A stretch of DNA of 64,000 nucleotides from Candidatus Nitrospira nitrificans (GTDB lineage: Bacteria > Nitrospirota > Nitrospiria > Nitrospirales > Nitrospiraceae): assembly GCF_001458775.1 (NCBI RefSeq), contig NZ_CZPZ01000013.1:26246-90245 (forward strand). Direction: 5' to 3'. The notes under the pieces were generated by a model. That model was not told the origin of the DNA. It saw only the letters and a program-made list of their open reading frames with translations, and ran no database searches. Of the stretch, positions 36,403-45,259 are shown in pieces. Position 1 is the first letter of the stretch. Every line of letters starts with the position of its first letter. Both the position numbers and the translations under genes were made by a program.

Positions 36403-37199
36403 TTCGATGGCGCGTCGCCGCGGCGGTGAAGCGGCGCCTGTTTGGGGAGCGCCCACCTCTCTTGCTGTTCGAACCGTTTGGCATACCGATAAAACGTTCC
36501 TTCGAAATTTCCGAAGGCAATGACAAAGCCCGGCCAACCGTCCAGGAACCCTCGCTTCGCGACATAATGCTTGAGGAACGACCAGATGCCGTGACACAAC
36601 GCGGTCCCCATCGACACTCGTCGGTCGGCGAGCTTCAGCACCCCAAGCGACGAATACCGGTTGGCCTTTTTAACGACCTCTTCGAAGTCCCTGAACGGGA
36701 TCTGCCAAATCGCGTGCTCCAGCCGACCGACCGGTTTGGCGGTCAGCAATTCATACCCTTCGTGGACGGGAGATTCCACGTATTTCATGGATCCTTTTCT
36801 GAACAATTGAGGTTGTCGAAAATTCGGATACCAGCCGGAATGTTTGATCCAGCGACCCATGAAATAATTCCGCCTCGGCACAAGATAGGCGTCGTGCGCG
36901 GGAGTTCCGGAAAGAATCATGAAGATTTCATCACGGACCTCCGGCGTGCACTGTTCGTCCGTGTCGAGACTGAAAATCCACTCGTGCGTGCAGGCTTTGA
37001 TGGCTTGATTTCGCAGGTGGCCGAATCCCTGGAACGGAACCTGGACGACGCGGGCTCCCAAGTCCAGCGCGATCCGCGCCGTCTCGTCGGTACTGGCGGA
37101 ATCGGCCACGATGATTTCGTCGGCCCACAGCACGCTGTTGATGGTATCGGCGATCTTCTTCGCTTCGTTGTAGGCGATGATGTAGGCCGAAACACTCAT
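36399..37199 (-). CDS. Family 2 glycosyltransferase, LPS core type (WaaE/KdtX-like)
   Basis: A 266-residue transferase of the small GT2 group that adds glucose or a similar sugar to the LPS inner core. VSAYIIAYNEAKKIADTINS opens the fold, EIIVADSASTDETARIA follows, EWIFSLDTDEQCTPEVRDEI carries the metal-binding DTDE, and later PRRNYFMGRWIKHSGWYP and VESPVHEGYEL match WaaE/LgtF family blocks. The C-terminal end contains RYAKRFEQQERWALPKQ. It overlaps both neighbours by four bases (ligase upstream, GT2 downstream), so translation is coupled. Because an O-antigen ligase is encoded next door, this part of the cluster probably completes the core oligosaccharide that receives O-antigen. Confidence 0.92.
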   Translation of the reverse strand: MSVSAYIIAYNEAKKIADTINSVLWADEIIVADSASTDETARIALDLGARVVQVPFQGFGHLRNQAIKACTHEWIFSLDTDEQCTPEVRDEIFMILSGTPAHDAYLVPRRNYFMGRWIKHSGWYPNFRQPQLFRKGSMKYVESPVHEGYELLTAKPVGRLEHAIWQIPFRDFEEVVKKANRYSSLGVLKLADRRVSMGTALCHGIWSFLKHYVAKRGFLDGWPGFVIAFGNFEGTFYRYAKRFEQQERWALPKQAPLHRRGDAPSK

Positions 37200-38422
37200 A
37201 GCTTCGTTCCTACTCGTGAATCAGCCACGGAATACATCAACCCGGAAAACCAGCAGTACAGCAGCTTCTCGGTATGATCAAGGAGCAAATCGTTGAACAG
37301 GCACCCGACCGCCATGATGAGCACCAAACCCTTTGCCAGCAACCCATAGGTCACATCTCCGACCAGGGGCGTCGATCGCCACTGCTGCAAAAAAAGCCAG
37401 AGCAACAGACCAAACCCGACGACTCCGACTTGGGCCGTGATAAAAAGGTATTGACTGTGAGGGTGACTAGGAACCAGCACGCCCGCTTGTTTCGCATACA
37501 CCGCGTACGCCTGCGCAAATCCACCGGTCCCGACGCCCATCAGGGGATGATCCTCGATGATTTTCACCGTGTATTGATAAAACTCTGCACGTTCCTGTGT
37601 CGCCACATCTCCACTGGCGGAGATCCCTTGTGTCACATTGGACAGCGTCAGATGCACTCGATCATGGAAACTGGTCGAGACCTGATAGGCTCCGCCGAAT
37701 GCGAGCACGAGGGTCGTGACGGCTCCTGCCACGCCTCGCCAGCCGAATGCCGCGTGGAGCGCCAACACAGTCAGTCCGGCAAGCACCACATAACCGGTTC
37801 GGCCCTGCACCATCAGCACGACATTGCTCGCGGCCAAAAGTGAGACAAGCGCCCACCCCCATCGTGCTCGTTTGTCGCAAGCTCTCCAGGCCAAGACGGC
37901 AAACAGCAGGGCGCCGAACGCCATCAGCACGTTATGAGTGATGTGTCTCTTGAATACGCAGGGGTTGGAGGGATCACAACCGATCACCCAGCCGGTCTGA
38001 AGCGCTCCCGAACCCAACACGAGCGACAAGACCAAGGTCACAACCAACGAGATCCCCAAGAACAAGATCGCGCGATTTCGCTCTTGCACATCAACCGCCA
38101 TCGAAATCAAGAGGGGGATCAGCAGGAGATCGGCGTATTTCTTCACGGCGAGCAATCGTTCATCGAGCGACCCCAATCCCCATAAGGATCCCGCCAGCAA
38201 CCACCCGAACAACAACAATGCGCTCAATGCGACAGGGTTCGCGGCGACTCGACGAAGCCGCTCCCGCCATTCTCCACCGGCTAGCCAACACAGACCAAGC
38301 AGCACGACAAGAACACCGTCCGCCACTACCCACAGCGGAATGGTGAATCCAAGCGCGGTTGCCGTCCAACCCGCGGCTCGTCTCGCCTGTGGCTGGAGCC
38401 TGTCAAGCCGCCAGTCCATCAC
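37196..38422 (-). CDS. O-antigen ligase/polymerase family membrane protein
   Basis: A 408-residue polytopic protein with about ten hydrophobic segments, matching the Wzy/WaaL (O-ligase) family. WaaL joins lipid-linked O-antigen to the lipid A core in the periplasm; Wzy polymerises repeats, and sequence alone does not separate them well. The large periplasmic loop contains the family's H-x-H/N-type pattern: VKIIEDHPLMGVGTGGFAQAYAVYAKQAG and PHSQYLFITAQVGVVGF. CVFKRHITHNVLMAFGAL is also typical. The neighbouring LPS-core-type GT2 overlaps it by four bases and favours the ligase reading. A 212-base spacer without an evident gene lies upstream, so a promoter may be there. Confidence 0.87.
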   Translation of the reverse strand: MMDWRLDRLQPQARRAAGWTATALGFTIPLWVVADGVLVVLLGLCWLAGGEWRERLRRVAANPVALSALLLFGWLLAGSLWGLGSLDERLLAVKKYADLLLIPLLISMAVDVQERNRAILFLGISLVVTLVLSLVLGSGALQTGWVIGCDPSNPCVFKRHITHNVLMAFGALLFAVLAWRACDKRARWGWALVSLLAASNVVLMVQGRTGYVVLAGLTVLALHAAFGWRGVAGAVTTLVLAFGGAYQVSTSFHDRVHLTLSNVTQGISASGDVATQERAEFYQYTVKIIEDHPLMGVGTGGFAQAYAVYAKQAGVLVPSHPHSQYLFITAQVGVVGFGLLLWLFLQQWRSTPLVGDVTYGLLAKGLVLIMAVGCLFNDLLLDHTEKLLYCWFSGLMYSVADSRVGTKL

Positions 38423-38634
38423 GTATGGACGAAAACCAGCAAAGCGTTTTGAGACGAGGGACGCATGTCTTCGACAACCGTACCGGCCAATTGCACAGGC
38501 TGAATTCCCTCCTGATCGCGTCGCGACCTAAGGGAAGCACACCCGTGTCGTTGGAACCGAGAAGCCTGCAACGGCGGCTCTACCTCACCTTCTGAGAACT
38601 CGCGGTTGGATCGGGGGGATCATACACGGTTACG

Positions 38635-39783
38635 CTATGTTTTGACGGTTACTCTCTGGGACCCTTCGGCTGACTCCGCCTGCACGTGTACATCGCTTTC
38701 CGTCTTTGCGCTCCGAACGGAATGAGAAACTGCTTGTCTTCGCTCCAACCACTTCACGAGGCTCCCCAAGACAAGAAACACGGCCAGCCATGCCCCAAGA
38801 ATGGCGAGCTTCCCATTGTCGGTCGAGTGATGATACAGAACGGACAGTCCTCCGCAGAGCAGCATCACTCCATACTCTGCAAGTACGGTCCGGCGATGGC
38901 TCCACCCATTCAACACCAGCCGCTGATAATAGTGTTGGCGATGAGCCTCCCAAATCCTCTCACCGCGAAACGCTCGTCTGAGCACCGTCACTGTCGCATC
39001 CAAGATGAACGAGGAAAAGAGGATGATGGGAACCCAAAACTCAAATATCCCATCGCGAACACCTAAGAGCATCAACGTTCCCGCTAAGAAGCCAAGCGTG
39101 ATGCTCCCGGCATCGCCCATGAAGATGCGAGCCGGCGGAAAATTATGGACGAGAAACCCCAGCGCGCTCATGGAGACAAATACGGCGATCATGAGCATGA
39201 CAGGAGATCCGGCCTCCCATCCAAAATAGGCCAGAAATCCGAAGCCGATAGCCGTCATCCCGCCGGAAAAACCGTCCATGCCATCCATGAAGTTGTAGAG
39301 GTTCGCCATCCAGATCAAGAAGAGGGCGCTCACCGGAACCGCCGCGAATCCCATGGGTATCAGCGAGCCTCCCGGCAACGGAACCGAGGACAGAGCCAGT
39401 CCGACACCCCCGACGATGATGATCGCGGCGACGGCTTGCACGCCCAGGCGGAGACTGGCGCGAAGACCGATACAGTCGTCGATGAACGACACCACGAAGA
39501 CGAGGAGCATGGCCAGTACGATCCAGAGACTCCCCGAGGCCACTCCTTTCGGCAACAGCACCTTCGACGGCTGCGTGATGGCGAACACACTCGCGGCGGC
39601 GATAAGACTGATGACCACGCTGGCGATAATAGCCACTCCTCCCGTCTGCGGGGTCGGCCTAGAATGCAATGTTCGATCATTGGGGAGAGCGAGAATGGAC
39701 AAGTACGATCCCGGTGAACAAAGCCTACCCGTCAGCCACCACGCGACGACAAAGGCGATGACAGCAGGAAAGGCAACCATCAT
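38635..39783 (-). CDS. Initiating phospho-sugar transferase (WecA/WbpL-type, MraY family)
   Basis: Transfers a HexNAc 1-phosphate from UDP-sugar to undecaprenyl phosphate, starting lipid-linked glycan synthesis. About 382 residues with ten or so membrane segments. The family's cytoplasmic motifs are present: VVSFIDDCIGLRASLRLGVQ, NLYNFMDGMDGFSGG (about 162-176), FMGDAGSITLGFLAGT and EAHRQHYYQRL (the HIH-type loop). The N-terminal LPNDRTLHSRPTPQTGGVAI motif is also standard. The WbpV-like gene just upstream suggests a WbpL-like enzyme that uses a 6-deoxy-HexNAc such as UDP-FucNAc or UDP-QuiNAc, as in Pseudomonas. The C-terminal 45 residues are hydrophilic and variable. Confidence 0.92.
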   Translation of the reverse strand: MMVAFPAVIAFVVAWWLTGRLCSPGSYLSILALPNDRTLHSRPTPQTGGVAIIASVVISLIAAASVFAITQPSKVLLPKGVASGSLWIVLAMLLVFVVSFIDDCIGLRASLRLGVQAVAAIIIVGGVGLALSSVPLPGGSLIPMGFAAVPVSALFLIWMANLYNFMDGMDGFSGGMTAIGFGFLAYFGWEAGSPVMLMIAVFVSMSALGFLVHNFPPARIFMGDAGSITLGFLAGTLMLLGVRDGIFEFWVPIILFSSFILDATVTVLRRAFRGERIWEAHRQHYYQRLVLNGWSHRRTVLAEYGVMLLCGGLSVLYHHSTDNGKLAILGAWLAVFLVLGSLVKWLERRQAVSHSVRSAKTESDVHVQAESAEGSQRVTVKT

Positions 39784-39918
39784 TTTCGGCTTCTGTTATG
39801 CGCTTGAACTATAGTCATGACTTGTCACTGCCTGTGCGAACGAACGCCTCGCGCTGATCGTAACTGTATGACGGCGCGACGAACAGGGGCAATGGCCGAT
39901 GCCGCATCGCACGCCCTG

Positions 39919-40911
39919 TCATGAAGCCATGACTCGGTTCGTTGCTTCAGCGCGGAACCAGTCCGCCGTCGCCGCAAAACCTTGGTCGACGGAAAAAGGA
40001 GGATGCCAGTCCAACTCTTTTCGGATTTTCGACGAGTCGACCGGGAGCGATCTGAGCAGCCGGTCAACCACGACCTGTTTGCCGACGAGTTGTCCGATAC
40101 CATCGAGCATCGAGAGCGGCAATGGCCAGAGACATACTGACACGCTCAGGGCCTTGCCGAGTCGCCGAAGCAATTCGGGAGTGGAGAGATCTTCCCCATC
40201 GCTGACGAGATAGGTCTGCCCTCTAGCCGCCTGGTGGTGGACGCAGCGGGAGAGGGCATCGACCAGGTTTTCTCGATAAATCAGACTGCGGCGATTTTCC
40301 ACTCCTGCGAGCGGCAGCGGAATCCCTTTTCCCAAAACCTGCAGGAGTTGCAGAAAATTCCCCCCGACGCCGGGCCCGTAGACAAGCGGCGACCGAATCA
40401 CAACGGTCTCCAGGCCCGTCTGAGACGACACCGTCGCGAGGGCCTGTTCGGCCTCCCACTTAGACAGACCATATGGGTCTTGCGGATTCGGAGGGTCCCG
40501 TTCGGTAAACGGGACCCTGCTCTGTTCGCCGTTCACCTTGATCGAGCTCATGTACACGAACCGACGAATCCCCTCAGCGGTCGCTGCCCGCGCCAACCGT
40601 TCGGTCCAGACCACGTTGACCTTCCGAAATGCATGAAGGGGATCGGCTGAAGTGTCGGCCATGACATGGACTCGCGCAGCCAGGTGAACGATCACCTCCA
40701 CCCCCCTCAGCTTCTGCCTTGTCTCCTCCCCGCCGGATTGATCGTGCAGGACTACCCATTCAATGCCGTCCCGCGTCGAACGGTCATGAGAAGAGCCCCT
40801 CGCCGTCTCTCGCACTGCCCCTCTGACCAGACATCCGGAGTTCCGCAGGAAACGGCAGAGCGCCAAGCCCACAAACCCGTTAGCTCCTGTCACCAGAATT
40901 TGGCCAGCCAC
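39919..40911 (-). CDS. NAD-dependent epimerase/reductase, WbpV-like (UDP-D-QuiNAc/FucNAc 4-reductase)
   Basis: An extended SDR protein of 330 residues. The cofactor loop is ILVTGANGFVGLALCRFL, the VHLAARVHVM block follows, and the active site shows RFVYMSSIKVNG then PQDPYGLSKWEAEQAL (YxxxK). VIRSPLVYGPGVGGNFLQLL is typical of the WbpV/WbpK group, which reduces the 4-keto product of a 4,6-dehydratase to UDP-D-QuiNAc or UDP-D-FucNAc. The required dehydratase could be the membrane-bound CapD/WbpM-like protein at 32.5-34.4 kb. The gene is 135 bases upstream of the WecA-type transferase, the same pairing as wbpV-wbpL. The stereochemistry of the product cannot be read from sequence alone. Confidence 0.87.
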   Translation of the reverse strand: MAGQILVTGANGFVGLALCRFLRNSGCLVRGAVRETARGSSHDRSTRDGIEWVVLHDQSGGEETRQKLRGVEVIVHLAARVHVMADTSADPLHAFRKVNVVWTERLARAATAEGIRRFVYMSSIKVNGEQSRVPFTERDPPNPQDPYGLSKWEAEQALATVSSQTGLETVVIRSPLVYGPGVGGNFLQLLQVLGKGIPLPLAGVENRRSLIYRENLVDALSRCVHHQAARGQTYLVSDGEDLSTPELLRRLGKALSVSVCLWPLPLSMLDGIGQLVGKQVVVDRLLRSLPVDSSKIRKELDWHPPFSVDQGFAATADWFRAEATNRVMAS

Positions 40912-40929
40912 AGTCCGCCGAATACCCGT

Positions 40930-42057
40930 TCACTTGTGCCAGACAAGTCGATTCACGTAATCGATATAGCTGAGAATGATGCGAACGACCTTCTCGGACA
41001 CGTTGGCGACATCGTAATCGCTCACGATCCGTAACAGTCGCTGCGCCCCACGAGACTGCGTCTCCACGATTGCCAACGCCTGCAAGACACGCGTGCGGTC
41101 AAGCCCCGTCATCATCACGGCCCCTTCCTCCATGCCTTCCGGACGCTCGTGGGCCTCACGGATATTGATTGCGGGGAAATTGAGGATGGACGACTCTTCC
41201 GTGATCGTGCCGCTATCCGAGATCACGGCATGGGCCTGACGCTGCAAACTCACGTAGTCGAAGAACCCGAACGGCTTATGGAGCTCAACCAATGCGGGCA
41301 GGCTGACGGCAGCGGAATCGATCCGCGATTGCGTACGCGGATGAACGGAGAACACAATCCGCTTCCCGTACGTCTCGGCAATCCCATGAAGCAGATCGAC
41401 CAGTCGACGCACATGCCGATCCGAATCGACATTTTCCTCTCGATGGGCACTGACCACAAAGTACTCCAAGGGGGTCAATCGCAGCCGCGTCAGCACATCC
41501 GACCGATCGATGTGATCTCGATGATGGGAGAGCACCTCATACATCGGACTACCGGTCTTGATCACTCGATCCGGTGACAGTCCCTCCCGGAGGAGATACT
41601 CACGGGCATGATCGCTGTACGTGAGGTTGATGTCGCTGAGATGATCGACGATCTTGCGATTCAGCTCTTCGGGAACGCGCTGGTCGAAACATCGATTACC
41701 CGCTTCCATATGGAAGATGGGAATCTTCAAACGCTTGGCGACGATCGCGGCGAGGCAACTATTCGTATCCCCCAACAGGAGGAGGGCATCCGGCCGTTCC
41801 GTCACCATGACGTCGTAGGCCCGCGCTAATACATTCCCCAACGTCTCTCCCAATGTCGCGCCCACGACGTTGAGAAAATGGTCTGGTTTTCTGATCTCGA
41901 GCTGATCGAAAAAGATCTGGTTCAATTCATAATCGTGATTCTGCCCGGTATGGACGAGAACATGGCGAGCATGCCGATCGAGCTTCCCGATGACTCGACA
42001 TAACTTGATGACCTCGGGACGAGTCCCGACGACCGTCATGATTTTCATCGACGTCAT
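40930..42057 (-). CDS. UDP-HexNAc 2-epimerase (WecB/FnlC/QnlB-type)
   Basis: Non-hydrolysing UDP-GlcNAc-2-epimerase family protein, about 375 residues from the ATG at 42057 (the frame is open to 42084; ATG 42048 is another option). The N-terminal motif VVGTRPEVIKLCRVIGKL is diagnostic; HTGQNHDYELNQIFFDQLEI, LLLGDTNSCLAAIVAKRLKIPIFHMEAGNRCFD and VISDSGTITEESSILNFPAINIRE give the UDP-binding and catalytic parts. It follows the FnlA-like and reductase-like genes, so it should invert C2 of UDP-2-acetamido-2,6-dideoxy-L-sugars to give L-FucNAc or L-QuiNAc rather than act on UDP-GlcNAc directly. It ends 18 bases before the WbpV-like start. Confidence 0.92.
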   Translation of the reverse strand: MTSMKIMTVVGTRPEVIKLCRVIGKLDRHARHVLVHTGQNHDYELNQIFFDQLEIRKPDHFLNVVGATLGETLGNVLARAYDVMVTERPDALLLLGDTNSCLAAIVAKRLKIPIFHMEAGNRCFDQRVPEELNRKIVDHLSDINLTYSDHAREYLLREGLSPDRVIKTGSPMYEVLSHHRDHIDRSDVLTRLRLTPLEYFVVSAHREENVDSDRHVRRLVDLLHGIAETYGKRIVFSVHPRTQSRIDSAAVSLPALVELHKPFGFFDYVSLQRQAHAVISDSGTITEESSILNFPAINIREAHERPEGMEEGAVMMTGLDRTRVLQALAIVETQSRGAQRLLRIVSDYDVANVSEKVVRIILSYIDYVNRLVWHK

Positions 42058-42093
42058 AAATGAATAGGTCCGAGCATGACGCAACCGGTGCGG

Positions 42094-43161
42094 CTAGCGC
42101 AGAAGCTCGACGCCGTCGCCCGGATCACCATCTTCAACCATAAGGCGATGCTTCTTGAGCAACGCGGTCGTGCCGGCAAGATCGAGAACCTCGTCTCCTG
42201 AACTATATTCTTTGACCAACGCATTGGACTCGGATGCCGAGTCCTGCCTCAACTCGGGAAGCATGGGTTGAATGGCGTAATAGGCTCCCCGCCGGACACA
42301 GTGATGGATTTCTTCCTCCGAGATCAAAATCTCATGAAGCTTCTCACCGGGACGAATTCCGATTGTTTTGATGGAGAGGTCCCGCGGCCCGACCAATGCG
42401 CGCGCGATATTCATGACCGTGGCCGACGGAGCACGGGGAATGTAGGTCTCCCCTCGTCTTGCATCCCGTAAGGCGGCAAAGACGGTATCCACGGCATCGT
42501 CCAGGCTGAGCAGAAACCGTGTCATTTCCGGCGATGTAATCGTCACCGGCCCTCCGTTCTTGATCTGATCGTGAAAGAGAGGGATGACCGATCCTCTGGA
42601 CGCAAGGACATTCCCATACCGGACGCAGACGAAGCGGGTGCGAGGGTTCAAGATATTGGCGGCCACCAATATGCGTTCCTGCACGGCCTTGGTCATGCCC
42701 ATCACATTCACCGGCTTGCACGCTTTATCGGTGCTGATCCCGATGACCGTTCCTACGGGGTATCCCTGCTCCTCAATCGCGCGAACGATATTGGAAGCCC
42801 CCAGGCAGTTGGTCAAAACGGCTTGCAAGGGAAAGTATTCGCAGGTCGGAACTTGCTTGAGCGCCGCGGCATTGATCACGACGTCGGCCTGCTTCACGGC
42901 AGAACAGACATCCTCGTACCTACGCACATCGCCGATCCTGAACTCCAACACATTCATGAAGTTATTGAAAATCACCTCGTCGGTCGTCACCTGCCTGTGG
43001 AGATAGGACATCCTCATCTCATGCTGCTTGGCTTCATCCCGAGACAGGACGATCACCTTCTTGGGGGTTCCCAACTCACCGGTGAGCAGTCGATGCACCA
43101 GTTTCTTGCCCATGGAGCCGGTGCCGCCGGTCACCAGAATGGTCTTGTCCGTCAGAATCAT
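42094..43161 (-). CDS. UDP-GlcNAc 4,6-dehydratase/5-epimerase (FnlA/WbjB/CapE family)
   Basis: Soluble SDR enzyme, 355 residues, that converts UDP-D-GlcNAc to a 4-keto-6-deoxy-L-hexose derivative, the entry to L-FucNAc, L-QuiNAc or L-RhaNAc nucleotides. The cofactor loop is ILVTGGTGSMGKKLVHRLL, DVVINAAALKQVPTCEYFPLQAVLTN follows, and the active site is GISTDKACKPVNVMGMTKAVQER, where M replaces Tyr of YxxxK, as in the family. FHDQIKNGGPVTITSPEMTRFLLSLDDAV and GIRPGEKLHEILI are typical of FnlA. It overlaps the reductase gene upstream by four bases (43158-43161) and is followed by the 2-epimerase, the gene set expected for one L-sugar pathway. Confidence 0.93.
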   Translation of the reverse strand: MILTDKTILVTGGTGSMGKKLVHRLLTGELGTPKKVIVLSRDEAKQHEMRMSYLHRQVTTDEVIFNNFMNVLEFRIGDVRRYEDVCSAVKQADVVINAAALKQVPTCEYFPLQAVLTNCLGASNIVRAIEEQGYPVGTVIGISTDKACKPVNVMGMTKAVQERILVAANILNPRTRFVCVRYGNVLASRGSVIPLFHDQIKNGGPVTITSPEMTRFLLSLDDAVDTVFAALRDARRGETYIPRAPSATVMNIARALVGPRDLSIKTIGIRPGEKLHEILISEEEIHHCVRRGAYYAIQPMLPELRQDSASESNALVKEYSSGDEVLDLAGTTALLKKHRLMVEDGDPGDGVELLR

Positions 43162-44027
43162 GCAACCCTTTCTGTCATATGACGGGCCATGTCATCGATC
43201 ATGGCGTCCCACGCAGGAGGCGAGTATCCCGTATCCCGATGAAAGCGAGACGCATCGAGGCTTCGGTCACACTCAAATGCCATATCGCGTTCGATCGTGA
43301 CAGGGACCTGAAGCCGGTCTCGGACGAGGGTCAGGAGGTCATACTTGCTGATGGGCAGCGCCGCGACGTGGTACAGGCCGTGAATCGCCGGAACGTCCGT
43401 CAGAACCAGGCCCACGATGCGCGCGAGTTCGCTGGTAGGAAATCCCGAGAAGATAGCCTTGGCAAACCCTTTCACCGTCCGCCCTCGCTGCGCAAGAAAC
43501 CACTCCAGCAGCCCGGTCTTCCGTGAAAGCTCCGGCCCGACCATCGACGTACGCAGTGTCAGACAATGCGGCTCGGATATTTCGCCCAATAACTTGGTCC
43601 GACCGTAGATATCCTCCGCGTCCGGCTGATCGGCTTCTCGATAATTGCCTCTCCGTCCAGAAAACACGCAATCCGTACTGAAGTGAATGAGTCTCGCCCC
43701 GATCGTCCGACAAAGAAGCGCCAACCGATGGGGCAGGAGCGAATTGATTTCCAGGCTTGAAATAACGGCCTTGGCCTCGGACCTTTGCTTGATCACGCCC
43801 ACGGCATTCAACACCGCCTCCGGTCTGAATTCCGCCATAACTTGCACCAGCGCGTCCATGTGCTTCACGTCCACTCCATAACAGGCTATTCCTGGTTCGA
43901 ACAGTCCGTACGCTCCATAGGCCTCTCTGCCGAGCCTGAGCGTGACACGGACATCATGACTCCCCATGAAATGGCGTAAGAGTTGATGCCCCAACATCCC
44001 GTCTCCGCCAAGGATCAAGATGCGCAT
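43158..44027 (-). CDS. RmlD-like sugar reductase of the L-6-deoxy-HexNAc pathway (QnlA/WbvR-type)
   Basis: A single-domain SDR reductase of 289 residues. The cofactor loop is RILILGGDGMLGHQLLRHF, and the active site reads RLIHFSTDCVFSG then YGRTKLLGEI (YxxxK). It lies between the GT4 gene and the FnlA-like gene, where FnlB/WbjC/CapF reductases sit in L-FucNAc clusters. Those enzymes carry a C-terminal cupin domain and are about 370 residues long; this protein stops at the end of the SDR domain. That length and its RmlD-like character fit QnlA/WbvR, which act in the L-RhaNAc to L-QuiNAc route. The sugar identity is therefore an inference, but the reductase role is well supported. Confidence 0.85.
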   Translation of the reverse strand: MRILILGGDGMLGHQLLRHFMGSHDVRVTLRLGREAYGAYGLFEPGIACYGVDVKHMDALVQVMAEFRPEAVLNAVGVIKQRSEAKAVISSLEINSLLPHRLALLCRTIGARLIHFSTDCVFSGRRGNYREADQPDAEDIYGRTKLLGEISEPHCLTLRTSMVGPELSRKTGLLEWFLAQRGRTVKGFAKAIFSGFPTSELARIVGLVLTDVPAIHGLYHVAALPISKYDLLTLVRDRLQVPVTIERDMAFECDRSLDASRFHRDTGYSPPAWDAMIDDMARHMTERVA

Positions 44028-45259
44028 CTCTGTGCTTCCCCCGCTAACTCCTTCATCCAGCCATCCAGACGAGTGAGCAGATTGTTCCTTTCAAACTCTT
44101 GAAGAAAATAGCATCTTCCGTTCTGTCCCATGATCTCTCTGTCCGACGAAGACATCAGCGACAGCTTGAGCACCGCCTCGGCCAGAGCCGGGGCGTCTTC
44201 AGGGGCCACCACCATTCCGGCGTGAGCTTCCTCGACGATGCGGGCTCCCTCGCCTTCCAATGAGGCCAGAATCGGGCGGCCGCAGGCCATATAGGATTGG
44301 ACCTTGGAAGGAATCGTCAACGCGAAAATAGGATCTTTCTTGAGGGTCACCAGAAGCACATCCGCCTGTGCGAACCATTCCGGCATAGACTCGATCGGAT
44401 GCCGTCCCAGCACATGCACGCATTGAACGAGGCCTCGCCGAACCACCTCCGCCTGCACCCAATTGAATTGGCGGCCGTCACCGAGAATCAACCAATGGAT
44501 CGCGCGATGGTCGCGCAATTTTTCAGCGGCATCCAAAATGGTCTCGAACGATTGGGCCGCGCCGATATTGCCGGCAAACATGACACGGAAGCCTTCCGGA
44601 AGCCGGCAGGGAACCGACGCCGCATCCCGTGAAACCGGTCGATAGAGTTCTTCCGCGCTGTTCGGATAATACAAAATACGGGCGGGATCAGCTCCGAGTT
44701 TCTGCACACGATCAACAAAAGCCCGTGACTGCACGAGTATGCGGTCGCAACCGTTGTAGATGAAGGAAACCAGAGAGGCCACTCTGTCGAGGGCCCATTG
44801 TGACTTCACCGCCCCTATGGCCGACAGGCTCTCAGGCCAAAGATCCTGTACCCATAATACCATCGGTGCCTGCTTCACCGCCTTCATGACCAAGCCCGGC
44901 AACGCCACCGTGATAGGAGAAGGCTCGTAGACAAATACGACATCGAAGGTACCGCGACAGTATACAGGACCGAGCACGCTGGCCAACAAGGCGAAAGAAA
45001 AGAAATTGAAGACAAGCCGCACGGACCCTCCGTTGCCGCGCGGCACTAAAGGGACGCGAATCACCTCCGCTCCGGCGAACATTTCACGGCTCCTCCCCAG
45101 CAATGAGTAGCCGTCAAAGATCAGCCCCGAAGGGTAATTGGGCTTCCCCGTCAACACCGTCACCTGATGCCCGAGCTTCACAAGCCCCTGCACCAAATCA
45201 TTGATGCGGAAGTTTTCAGGCCAGAAATACTGGGTAACAAGGAGGATTCGCAGGTTCAT
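44015..45259 (-). CDS. Family 4 glycosyltransferase (WbuB-like)
   Basis: A 414-residue GT4 enzyme starting at ATG 45259, which overlaps the upstream GT4 gene by four bases; the frame is open to 45304. The N-terminus MNLRILLVTQYFWPENFRIND and HQVTVLTGKPNYPSG match WbuB/WbdH-type transferases, known for transferring L-FucNAc-like residues. Further blocks are MVLWVQDLWPESLSAIGAVKS, VMFAGNIGAAQSFETILDAAEKL and KVQSYMACGRPILASLEGEGA. It is directly upstream of the reductase, dehydratase and epimerase genes that would make an L-6-deoxy-HexNAc nucleotide, overlapping the reductase by 13 bases. That synteny supports the donor assignment. Confidence 0.9.
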   Translation of the reverse strand: MNLRILLVTQYFWPENFRINDLVQGLVKLGHQVTVLTGKPNYPSGLIFDGYSLLGRSREMFAGAEVIRVPLVPRGNGGSVRLVFNFFSFALLASVLGPVYCRGTFDVVFVYEPSPITVALPGLVMKAVKQAPMVLWVQDLWPESLSAIGAVKSQWALDRVASLVSFIYNGCDRILVQSRAFVDRVQKLGADPARILYYPNSAEELYRPVSRDAASVPCRLPEGFRVMFAGNIGAAQSFETILDAAEKLRDHRAIHWLILGDGRQFNWVQAEVVRRGLVQCVHVLGRHPIESMPEWFAQADVLLVTLKKDPIFALTIPSKVQSYMACGRPILASLEGEGARIVEEAHAGMVVAPEDAPALAEAVLKLSLMSSSDREIMGQNGRCYFLQEFERNNLLTRLDGWMKELAGEAQRCAS

